In this document: positions 34,798 to 43,467 of the stretch, one piece after another
Position numbering within the stretch: the first letter of the stretch is position 1
Layout of the letters: the number at the start of each line of letters is the position of its first letter
The notes under the pieces: model-generated
The model's database searches: none
What the model saw: the letters and a program-made list of their open reading frames with translations, nothing else
Told to the model about the DNA's origin: nothing
Translations under genes and position numbers: made by a program
Source of the DNA: Bufo bufo
Lineage: Eukaryota > Chordata > Amphibia > Anura > Bufonidae
Direction: 5' to 3'
Length of the DNA: 64,000 nt
Assembly: GCF_905171765.1 (NCBI RefSeq)
Contig: NC_053395.1
Location: 189,041,577 to 189,105,576, forward strand

Positions 34798-37700
34798 ATG
34801 ATGGCGGTTAGAATAATGTCCATTAATGCAAAGGGACTAAATTCCCCCTATAAGAGATCCTCACTTTGGAAAGATGTGCGGTCCTCACAGACTGATATAA
34901 TATGTGTTCAAGAAACACATTTCATGCAGGATAATCATCCAGATCTCTCCAACAAAGGTTTCTCTACTGTTCTACTTGCTAATTCTAACAAAAAGAAAGC
35001 TGGGGTAGCTATTGCGATCAGAGATTCTCTGGCTATGCAGGTTGAGAAAGTGATAACTGATGTAGGTGGGAGATACATTATCCTTGTAGCTCTTATTGGA
35101 TCAGTCGCGCTGACCCTAGTTAACATATATGCCCCCAACAAATCTCCTGTAAGGTTCCTAAACAAAGTTCTGAGGAAAGCGCGTAGTGTGCAAAAGGGTC
35201 ACCTAATGATATGTGGAGACTTTAACATAGTTCCAGATAGGTGTATGGATTCTTCAAGTTCAGGCAGAACTTTGGCTCCATCCTTGGGGCGATGGCTGAG
35301 GGAAAATCAATTATATGATACATTCCGTTGTTTAAACGCGAATTCGAAAGAATACAGCTTTTACTCCGCTAGGCATAGATCGTTCTCTAGAATTGATCTG
35401 TTTCTCACGGACAGATCTTTATTATCTAGGATATCTAGATCCTTAGTAGGACTTACGTCGTGGTCTGACCACGCACCAATTTCATGTTCGATCTCCCAGG
35501 TATTGCCAACGGGTGCTCAAAAAACATGGAGAAATAACACTTTTCTCCTCCGTCACCCGAAATATAAGCCGCGCACAGAAGCTGCTATTCAGGAATACTT
35601 CTCTATCAATGATACAGGAGATATCAGTGCTTTTACCCTCTGGCAAGCCCATAAAGCGACTATTAGGGGAGAACTGCTAAAACAGAGCTCACACTATAAA
35701 AAAACACGAGAGGCCAAACTTTCATCTCTCCTGGAAGAGGAGGCAAAAATGGAGGAACAAATAAGGTTAGATCCATCTGTCATGCTTCATAGGAAATTAA
35801 TGTCTTTGAGAAATGAAATTCACGCCACTCTCCAGTTAGAATATGATCGTCAACTAACTTCCATGAGACTGTTATACTATAAATCCTACAATAAACCGAG
35901 TAGGCTAATGGCGAGGAAAGTCAAACCCCTGACTCAAAAAATTAACATTCCCTATGTGCTTGCTCCCGATAAAAAGTCTAGAATCACTCATCCTAATGAG
36001 ATAGCAGAATCCTTCAACCAATATTACTCAAAGTTATATAACCTTGACAAAGATCCCACCACGTTACAACCATCTATAGAGAGCATTGCTGCCTTTCTAC
36101 AAAAAGTTAGCTTACCTGCTTTGAATATTGAGCAACTGGAGGGTCTGAACGCCCCAATCTCGGCTTTAGAAGTCGAAACCACAATTAAATCTCTTAAACC
36201 AAATAAATCACCCGGCCCTGATGGGTTTTCAAATGAGTATTATCATATATTTGCCCCGATATTGCAACCTTATCTCGTGCAACTTTTCAATAAGGTGTTA
36301 AATGGAGATCAATTTCCATCTGAAATGCTGCAAGCTACGATTGTCACTATACCAAAACCGGGAAAACCAACCGATTCACCTGCCAATTTTCGCCCTATTT
36401 CCCTCCTCAACTGCGATGTAAAGCTGTATGCAAAACTATTGACCCATAGACTTTTGAAAATTTTACCTGAACTAATTCATAGTGACCAGGTGGGATTTAC
36501 AAAGGGAAGGGAGGCACCAGATGGTACTCGTAGGATATTGGGTCTTCTACAAAAAGCTGGAGGTTTGACAACGCCTTCTCTGCTTCTTACCCTAGATGCT
36601 GAGAAGGCGTTTGATCGAATTCATTGGGGATTTGCATCAGCGGTATTAGAAAAATTTGGCTTTCAAGGTCCTATTAAAAACGCGATCCTTGCTCTTTACT
36701 CTTCCCCGTCCGCTAGAGTACTAGTGAATGGATCCCTCTCCTCCCCTTTTCCCATTACTAATGGTACCCGTCAGGGCTGCCCCCTCTCCCCTTTCCTTTT
36801 TTTACTGGTAATGGAGCCCTTCGCGGAAATGATACGGATGGCAGACAAGATTCGGGGTATTCCAGCAGGCAATCGACAACACAAGATTGGTTTATTCGCC
36901 GATGATGTTATACTGACCATATCTGACCCCTTGTCTTCGCTTCGGGCTACATTGCAGATTATAAAGGAATTCGGAGAGGTCTCCTATTACAAAGTTAATG
37001 AATCTAAATCCCAGATATTAGCTATCAAAATCCCCCCATCATTGAGGAGAGTGCTGGAAGACGAATTCCCTTTTCAATGGGCAGCTGAATTTATCACTTA
37101 CTTGGGTGTCCAAATCTGCTTCCCGCTTTCACACTTAGTCAAAGCTAATTACGATACGCTTTATAACTCTCTTCAAGCCGACCTGAATAAATACTCCAAA
37201 TTGGACCTATCCTGGTTAGGGAGGGTAGTAATCTATAAAATGATGGTGCTTCCAAAGATTCTGTATCTATTTCGCACTCTCCCTATCCCTATTCCTGTCT
37301 CGGTCTTTGCAAGATTTAAAGCCCAAATGCTCTCCTTTATTTGGAACAAAGGCCCTCACAGAATAGCAGCCTCTATTCTTTACAGCCATAGGAGGCATGG
37401 AGGTTTAGGGGTTCCGAATCTCCAAGGATATTACAATTCGTTTGTTTTTAAGCAGTTGAAGTTTTGGTGCAGTCAGGAACAAACCCCTAGCTGGCAAAAG
37501 GTAGAAGTGGATCTTAACAAAGGGAGATCTCTTTACTCTCTTCTCTTAGTGCATGCCATAGACGACGACTTTCCACTACCTACAGCATTGACTCTGAAAG
37601 CGTCAATTCAGACATGGAAATTGCTGCTACATGGGGTGGGTCCGACGTCTCCAATGAGAAACATAAAATTACCTATAGAAATCCTACAATACTATATGTC

Positions 37701-38568
37701 GGATTTCTCGGTGAATAATTGGCGAAAAGCTGGCATACAAGAGTTGAATGATTTTTATGACAATGATGTTCTTAAATCATTTACAAGCCTTCAAACCTCA
37801 TACAAACTCCCAGACACATATTATTATCAATACACTAGGATTGTTCACTGCTTAGCTAGAGGGCCAAAAAGAATTGCCAAACTTCCAGTAGTTCTTCTTA
37901 ACGCTATACTTTATATTCAAAGAGATACGCGTATACCTACCAGCTCAATATACAAAACAGTTATAGGTGATGAACTCCTTTCAAAAAGAGCTCATTTTCT
38001 GAATTGGGAAAAGGATCTGAAAGTCTCATATCCTACGAATAAATGGCAAACAGCTATTAGAATTACTCTACAGGCTACAAAATGTTCCAATCTGGTGGAG
38101 GGTTACCTTAAATTGCTTTCTAGATGGTACTTTACCCCAGCCAAACTTTCCAGATTCTTTCCCAACGTTGAAAATGTATGTTGGCGCTGCCAAAAGACAC
38201 CTGGTAATCTGTTTCATATATTTTGGGAATGCGCGGGAATCTATCCCTTTTGGGGTGCGGTTGAGGGTCTGGTGAGAGAAGTGACAGGCTTTAACATAAC
38301 ACTTTCTCCAGCATTGGCGCTCCTTTCATTAGACCTTGACTTGTTACCACAGAAATTTAGACTCTTAATCTGTCATATTCTGCTGACAGCTAAACTCCTG
38401 ATTGCTAAACATTGGAAATCGGTGAAGATTCCCTCCCGTATTGACCTCATTGAAAAAGTGTCCACACATGTTATATTTGAACATCTTTCAGCCCAGAGGA
38501 CCAGCAGGTTGAAGCATTTCCATTCAGCATGGTCATCTTGGCTCGTTAAATTCCCTATACCTAGTTAA
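34798..38568 (+). CDS. L1-type ORF2 endonuclease / reverse transcriptase
   Basis: One open frame of 1256 residues; two ATGs at the start (MMAVRIMS). An AP-type endonuclease covers about 1-235 with CVQETHF, NIYAPN, CGDFNI (about 138-143), SRIDLFL and SDHAPIS. Reverse transcriptase blocks include KSPGPDGFSNEYY (about 470), FRPISLLNCDVKLYAKLL, TLDAEKAFDRIHW, GTRQGCPLSPFLF and FADD at about 699-702. A C-terminal cysteine motif CWRCQKTPGNLFHIFWEC lies near 1127. The protein nicks target DNA and primes cDNA synthesis from the nick. No stop or frameshift is present, so it is likely competent if transcribed. Confidence 0.95.
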   Translation: MMAVRIMSINAKGLNSPYKRSSLWKDVRSSQTDIICVQETHFMQDNHPDLSNKGFSTVLLANSNKKKAGVAIAIRDSLAMQVEKVITDVGGRYIILVALIGSVALTLVNIYAPNKSPVRFLNKVLRKARSVQKGHLMICGDFNIVPDRCMDSSSSGRTLAPSLGRWLRENQLYDTFRCLNANSKEYSFYSARHRSFSRIDLFLTDRSLLSRISRSLVGLTSWSDHAPISCSISQVLPTGAQKTWRNNTFLLRHPKYKPRTEAAIQEYFSINDTGDISAFTLWQAHKATIRGELLKQSSHYKKTREAKLSSLLEEEAKMEEQIRLDPSVMLHRKLMSLRNEIHATLQLEYDRQLTSMRLLYYKSYNKPSRLMARKVKPLTQKINIPYVLAPDKKSRITHPNEIAESFNQYYSKLYNLDKDPTTLQPSIESIAAFLQKVSLPALNIEQLEGLNAPISALEVETTIKSLKPNKSPGPDGFSNEYYHIFAPILQPYLVQLFNKVLNGDQFPSEMLQATIVTIPKPGKPTDSPANFRPISLLNCDVKLYAKLLTHRLLKILPELIHSDQVGFTKGREAPDGTRRILGLLQKAGGLTTPSLLLTLDAEKAFDRIHWGFASAVLEKFGFQGPIKNAILALYSSPSARVLVNGSLSSPFPITNGTRQGCPLSPFLFLLVMEPFAEMIRMADKIRGIPAGNRQHKIGLFADDVILTISDPLSSLRATLQIIKEFGEVSYYKVNESKSQILAIKIPPSLRRVLEDEFPFQWAAEFITYLGVQICFPLSHLVKANYDTLYNSLQADLNKYSKLDLSWLGRVVIYKMMVLPKILYLFRTLPIPIPVSVFARFKAQMLSFIWNKGPHRIAASILYSHRRHGGLGVPNLQGYYNSFVFKQLKFWCSQEQTPSWQKVEVDLNKGRSLYSLLLVHAIDDDFPLPTALTLKASIQTWKLLLHGVGPTSPMRNIKLPIEILQYYMSDFSVNNWRKAGIQELNDFYDNDVLKSFTSLQTSYKLPDTYYYQYTRIVHCLARGPKRIAKLPVVLLNAILYIQRDTRIPTSSIYKTVIGDELLSKRAHFLNWEKDLKVSYPTNKWQTAIRITLQATKCSNLVEGYLKLLSRWYFTPAKLSRFFPNVENVCWRCQKTPGNLFHIFWECAGIYPFWGAVEGLVREVTGFNITLSPALALLSLDLDLLPQKFRLLICHILLTAKLLIAKHWKSVKIPSRIDLIEKVSTHVIFEHLSAQRTSRLKHFHSAWSSWLVKFPIPS

Positions 38569-39017
38569 TCGAAATTTATCGACTTGTCTCCGAGTAAGCT
38601 CTACAAGCTGGATTGGTTCTTCAACAGATATTCCACTAAGGCACACCGATATATATACCTCCTTCCATTGGTATTCCCTTTTATTCATTTTTATTTTTAT
38701 TTTTATTTTTTATTATTCTCCCCTGTTATTCATTATGTTTTGTTGTCTTGTTCTTTTTTCTTCTTTTTAATTGTCGCGGTTCTACGTTGGCAGCACCCGA
38801 GCGGGTGCCGTAGAACGTCCTTAATATACAAAATTTGTCGATGTATTTTTGTAGGTGGCCGCGACCACTGTATATTGTAGCCTTGTGCATTGTCTTAACT
38901 ACGCGCTGAGTGGCTGCGTCCACAGAATATAATATTCGTTTGATATGCATATTTGACAATAAAAAACTTTTGAGATTAAAAAATACTCATTTGCCTAATA
39001 ATTCTGCACGCAGTGTA

Positions 39018-39577
39018 GTACTGCTCCGCTACTCCGCACAGGGTGCCAGCTTTGCCTGTCTGCTTCTAGGGTGCGCTGTCTCTCAGGCTCTTAAAGGGCC
39101 ATTGCCTACCTTAGTTCTCTCCATCCAATGGCTGGCCCTCTTAGGGTATTTTAGGCAACTTTCACTGTGGGAATTTTGCCTGAGCAATAGTTTCTACTTA
39201 TGTCGTTTCCTGCAAAGGTGCACTTGTCTTGTTTCGCCCTGCCGTGTACCGACCTCTGCTAGACTTTAGATTTGAACCTTCCCAACCTGACCTAACTTCT
39301 TCCTCTTCTCCTTACTGACCCCGAAATACCTGCCCTGACCTTCAGATGGGATTTCACGTGGACTTTGTTGCGGGTTACATATCAGAATCCATGTGAAAAT
39401 TCTGCAACCTGAACATAAAGGAATAAACTGCAAAAGAATGGCTGCAATCTATTTGTAGGTAATGGCTTTTGTCCTTGTAATGGTTTTATATACTTTTGAT
39501 TTTATTTTGGCTTTTTTAAAGACAAATATGCAAATATATGCCTTACTTGTGGATCAGCCTCTTGTAGTCTTCAATTG
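39018..39577. other. Non-coding
   Basis: No recognised gene; a few short ORFs lack domains. The left side is the flank of the DD37E transposon. Confidence 0.45.
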
Positions 39578-39581
39578 TTAA

Positions 39582-39983
39582 AGGGGTTCTCCGGGTTCAG
39601 AGCTGAACCCAGATGTAACCTCTTCTTTACTCATTTACTATATTTGAGTGGAGCATCGGAGCATTTCCTTGCATTGCGCAGGGCAAGGTCCTGCTCCTCC
39701 TCCATCTACCAGTTCCTCCAGGTTCCTGCACAGTCATCTCTCCTGGCCCTGTCAACAAGAAGGAGAGGGAGGGGCTGGTAGATGAAGGAGGAGGAGCAGG
39801 GGTGCACAAATTGGCTTGGGCCCTCCCTTGGTGCACACAACCGCACATTTGCATATGGATTAAAAGTACTTTTTCTCCAGAATGATGCACTTGATTTCTA
39901 AGTGTAAGGTATCATTACTTTCAGATGAGCTAGCCCTACACTGTGACTGGTTTAACAGTGAATTTCCTGGTGGCAGATTCCCT
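39582..39983. mobile_element. MITE-like segment with TTAA ends
   Basis: TTAA lies at 39578-39581 and 39984-39987, with AGGGGTTCTCCGGGTT on the left and GGCAGATTCCCT on the right. The two ends do not match well, so this may be a chimera of two MITE fragments. An inverted pair of CTCCTCCTCCATCTACCAG and its complement lies around 39695-39800. Confidence 0.45.
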
Positions 39984-40148
39984 TTAAGGCCTCAAGGACA
40001 TGGCTGCATTATAGATTCTTTTGGTATGGATCTGTAATATGGTACCAATGGGATTCCGAATGTGTCCCTCGGATTCAAATGGAGGCAACCATTTTATTTC
40101 GCTTGTATTCTGAGAACGTTCAAGAAAAAAATCTAAAAGTCCTCCATT

Positions 40149-40458
40149 CAGGGGCGTAGCTATAGGGGGTGCAGAAGTAGCAGTCACTTCTGGGCCCAGG
40201 AGCCTGAGGGGGCCCAAAGACCCTTGTGCCACATAAGAAGAGACCGGTATTATAGAAAGTGCATGCAGGTCAAGTTACACCTCTGGCTGGAGGGAAGGGG
40301 TTAGGTCAAGAATTTGGCACGGGGGGGGAGTGCCGTTTCAATTTTTGCCTCAGGCAGCATGAGGGCTATGTGCTTCCCTGCCCCTGGCCGAAAAGCAATG
40401 AGGGGGGCCCAATCTGAACTCTTGCACCATGGCCCATGAGCCTTTAGCTACGCCCCTG
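40149..40458. mobile_element. 310-bp hAT-type MITE with 8-bp target duplication
   Basis: The ends CAGGGGCGTAGCTA and TAGCTACGCCCCTG are exact inverted copies. CCTCCATT flanks both sides (40141-40148 and 40459-40466). The perfect 8-bp duplication supports hAT-type integration. It is non-coding and related to the 54624-56239 element. Confidence 0.92.
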
Positions 40459-40466
40459 CCTCCATT

Positions 40467-40924
40467 GCATGTCGTCTTAAATTCTACCTATAAATATTTC
40501 TTTAAGAGGAAAATAAGGTACCACATGCCTACCAATCGTCCATGTTTGTCTTGGTCTTGAGAAGACGAGGCACTGAGTGCTGTAGCCCTGTATACTAGTC
40601 TCCGTGGGGTCACAGTGCATGGACCTCGTCTCTATGACATGTCAGAAGTTACTTATATCTGAAATTATACTTTAACTTTGGGAATGCAGCAAGAGGCCGA
40701 AGTAAATGCTTAAGCAGAAAGACAAAACTTCACTAAATATTAATTCCTGGTTTTGGTAAAAGTTAGCTCAAAGTTCCCTTTATTCGTAAGAATTGCTGCC
40801 TTGTTGTCAGTTGTCAGTGTTTTCTTTGGTTTTCAAAGTTTTGCCATCTTCATAGTTTGGATTAATGTTTAACGGCCTTGAGCCAAGTCAGATCCTTCTG
40901 CTATTTTTTGTTACTATAAGTGTA
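40467..40924. other. Non-coding
   Basis: No gene or paired repeat recognised. Confidence 0.4.
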
Positions 40925-40997
40925 TTATTAAAGGGGTTTTTAAGAAGTAGAATATTGATGACCTATGCTGAGAGTAACATAGTAACACTGTAACATT

Positions 40998-41172
40998 GGG
41001 GGAGATTTATCAAACCGGTGTAACGTAGAACAGACTTAGTTGCCCATAGCAACCAATCAGATTTCACTTTTAATTTGCCAAAGGAGCTGTGAAAAATGAA
41101 AGGTGGAAACTGATTGGTTGCTATGGGCAACTAAGTCTGTTCTACGTTACACCGGTTTGATAAATGATCCCC
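40998..41172. mobile_element. Palindromic hairpin MITE, about 175 bp
   Basis: The left arm (about 40998-41060) and the right arm (about 41110-41172) are nearly perfect reverse complements over about 60 bp, beginning GGGGGAGATTTATCAAACC and ending with its degraded complement at GATCCCC. The arms contain TTGCCCATAGCAACCAATCA. It appears inserted in the tail of the neighbouring LINE fragment. Confidence 0.88.
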
Positions 41173-41885
41173 GTTTGTAAGGCTAAAAAAAGACATTTGT
41201 CCATCCAGTTCGGCCTGTTATCATGCAGGTTAATCCAGAGGAAGGCAAAAAAAAACTATGAGGTAGAAGCCAATTTTTCTAATTTTAATGGAAAAAAATT
41301 CCTTCCCGACACCAATCAGGCAATCAGAATAACTCCCTGGATCAACGACCCCTCTCTAGTAGCTATAACCTGTAATATTATTACACTCCAGAAACACATC
41401 CAGGCCCCTCTTGAACTCTTTTATTGTACTCACCATCACCACCTCCTCAGGCAGAGAGTTCCATAGTCTCACTGCTCTTACTGTAAAGAATCCTCTTCTA
41501 TGTTTGTGTACAAACCTTCTTTCCTCCAGACGCAGAGGATGTCCCCTCGTCACAGTTACAGTCCTGGGGATAAATAGATGATGGGAGTGATCTCTGTACT
41601 GACCACTGATATATTTATACATAGTTATTAGATCTCCCCTCAGTCGACTTTTTTCGAAAGTGAATAACCCTAATTTTGATAATCTTTCAGGGTACTGTAG
41701 TCCCCCCATTCCAGTTATTACTTTAGTTGCCCTCCTCTGAACCCTCTCCAGCTCTGCTATGTCTGCCTTGTTCACAGCAGCCCAGAACTGCACACAGTAC
41801 TCCATGTGTGGTCTGACAAGTGATTTGTAAAGTGGTAGGACTATGTTCTCATCACGGGCATCTATGCCCCTTTTGATGCAATCCA
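41173..41885 (-). pseudogene. CR1-type LINE, 3' end of ORF2 and 3' UTR
   Basis: Read on the minus strand, from about 41885: RDENIVLPLYKSLVRPHMEY, FWAAVNKADIAELERVQRRA, then RLWNSLPEEVVMVSTIKEF near 41420, followed by a 3' UTR with GCCTTCCTCTGGATTAACC. It corresponds to the C-terminal region of CR1-like ORF2, as at 21643-22161, but is a different subfamily. It is 5'-truncated at about 41885, where the open frame runs into unrelated MITE sequence; the apparent 238-residue ORF (42072-41356) is thus a fusion of the two and not a gene. Confidence 0.8.
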
Positions 41886-42190
41886 TCAATATCAGATCAG
41901 TGGGGGTCTGACTCACAGCTTCCTCACCAATCAGCTGTTTTAAGAGGCTACGGCCAGTGAGGTAACATTTATCGATCACATGTGAATAGGTCTGAGCTGC
42001 AATACCAGGAACAGTCACTATAAAATGTAAGGCGCTGTGCTTAGTTTGCTGTGAGGAGGTTACAGAACTCATCTGAGCGCTGAGGCCTCTTCAAGCAGCT
42101 GATCATTGATAGTACGAGGAGATGAAACCCCCACCAATCTATTGATGACTTGTACTGAGGATGTCATCAATATTGTACTCCATGGGTGCT

Positions 42191-42680
42191 ACCCATGTGC
42201 TAATGACAAGCAGAACAAAAGACCAAAGTACACATATACAAAGAATGGAGCACACCTACACATATAATTTGTATCCACAGTCACATGATCACAAACAAAT
42301 AAAGACAATCAAAAGCAATTTTTTTACCTAGGGCGTAACTACCATATCCCATACCCCACCACCAGCCCCTGATAAAGCAAAATTAAAATATGAATATTTG
42401 AATTGTGCCTTGTTAGGCATGGGAAGACATGGGAGCGGTGAATATAGCATTCCTGGAGCTGGCTGTGCTCACTGCTCCCTGTCTTCTCCGGGTACTGCAT
42501 TCTGTCCTGACTGTGTACAGTGTCAGGACGTAGTGCACATAGGCATGTTCTATGACCTGATACTGTGCTACATCAGGTCACAGTGCAGCGTGGCTGTGGT
42601 AGAAGATGGGCGAGCAGTGAGCGCAGCTAGAATGAGTTGGATCTCGTCAGCAGGAGAGGTAAGTTCATTTATTTATTTTA
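42191..42680. other. Non-coding
   Basis: No gene recognised. A segment around 42330-42345 (CTAGGGCGTAACTACC) resembles a degenerate hAT-MITE end, paired with the purine-rich block that follows. Confidence 0.4.
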
Positions 42681-42997
42681 TATTGGATGGGGGTCTAATC
42701 TGAGGTTTGATGAGGAATGGGAGTCTGATTTGGGGGTCTGATGAAGATGGTGGGTCTTATCTAAATTCTGATGAGGATTTGGGTTCTGATTTGAGGGTCT
42801 GATATGAGATCTGATAAAGATTGGGGGTCTGATAAAGATCGGGGGCCTAATCTGACTTATGATTAGGGAGTCTGATCTGAGATATGATGAGGAGTGGAGG
42901 TCTGATTTGGGGTCTGATGAGGAGTGGAGGTCTGATCTGAGGTCTGATGAGGATTGGGGGACTGATTTGGGAATCTGATGAAGATTAAGGTCTGATC
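42681..42997. repeat. Purine-rich degenerate repeat, interrupted by the chromovirus
   Basis: Short units such as GGTCTGATGAGGA and TTGGGGGTCTGAT repeat with variation. The block resumes at 48266-48312 after the LTR element. It is the reverse-oriented counterpart of the block at 14430-14850. Confidence 0.8.
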
Positions 42998-43453
42998 TGT
43001 CACGGAACCATGAACCAGACGTACAACAAGAGATAAATGAAAATAAGAAGGCTTTATTGAAAATAAAGCTGTAAAGCAAAAGTCCAAACGGATGGTGAAA
43101 CCGAGCAGAGTCTTTGCGAAGCCAGAGGTCAGGAACCAGAAGGGTAGTCAGACGAAGCCAGGATCAGGAACCAGCAGGGTAGTCAGACGAAGCCAGGATC
43201 AGGAACCAGCAGGGTAGTCAGACGAAGCCAGGATCAGGAACCAGAAGCAGCAGCAGTCTTAGAAGCATGTGAACACAAGGGGACCAAGCAAGGAACTGAA
43301 GCCACAGACCTCCTATATATATGAGCTAGGCATCCAGCTCCTCCCAGGGGAAGGAGGAGCCGCAGGGTGGAAGGCTACAAGAAACCCAGGACCCAAGATG
43401 GCCGCCAGCACATGTCAAACGAAGGAGAGCAGCAAGCAGGTAAGACCATGACA
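42998..43453 (-). repeat. 3' LTR of the chromovirus
   Basis: The 456-bp LTR contains three copies of a 35-bp unit (AACCAGCAGGGTAGTCAGAC followed by GAAGCCAGGATCAGG) at about 43136-43240 and, on the minus strand, an AATAAA near 43060 and a TATA box near 43314-43322. Confidence 0.95.
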
Positions 43454-43467
43454 GTACCTCCCCCTCA
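43454..43467 (-). other. Polypurine tract
   Basis: Read on the minus strand, TGAGGGGGAGGTAC directly precedes the 3' LTR start TGTCATGG. This is the place and composition of the plus-strand DNA primer of LTR retrotransposons. Confidence 0.75.

Larger units (their letters stand above)
33072..38979 (+). mobile_element. Full-length L1-type LINE with 16-bp target duplication
   Basis: A 5.9-kb insertion begins GGGGGGGCGTGGCC, has a 137-bp 5' leader, two open ORFs, and ends in an AATAAA-containing A-rich tail (about 38957-38979). AAAATACTCATTTGCC flanks both sides (33056-33071 and 38980-38995). Bottom-strand cleavage would be at ATTTT/GA, close to the TTTT/AA preferred by L1 endonucleases. Complete 5' end, perfect duplication and both ORFs open indicate a young and possibly competent copy. 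L1 superfamily is clear; L1 versus Tx1 clade is not settled by eye. Confidence 0.93.
31529..39015 (-). mobile_element. DD37E Tc1-like transposon, split by an L1-type LINE
   Basis: The ends CAGGGAGTGCAGAATTATTA (left) and TAATAATTCTGCACGCAGTG (right) are inverted copies flanked by TA at 31527-31528 and 39016-39017. A second copy of the TGCA-AATTATTAGGCAA core lies inside each end (about 31720 and 32892), giving the inverted-repeat/direct-repeat layout known from Sleeping Beauty-type elements. It encodes an intact transposase. Removing the LINE at 33072-38979 and one 16-bp duplication leaves an element of about 1.56 kb. Confidence 0.92.
40925..42190. mobile_element. Degenerate MITE split by a LINE fragment
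   Basis: The left remnant (about 40928-40970, AAAGGGGTTTTTAAG and TTGATGACCTATGCTGA) and the right remnant (about 41886-42175, with ATCAGATCAGTGGGGGTCTGAC and CTTCAAGCAGCTGATC) look like halves of one dispersed inverted-repeat family. The LINE 3' fragment sits between them. Ends are degraded, so exact borders are uncertain. Confidence 0.5.

Noticed and set aside
41356..42072. 238-residue open frame as one protein
   Set aside because: Only the part to about 41885 matches LINE ORF2; the N-terminal 60 residues come from MITE sequence.
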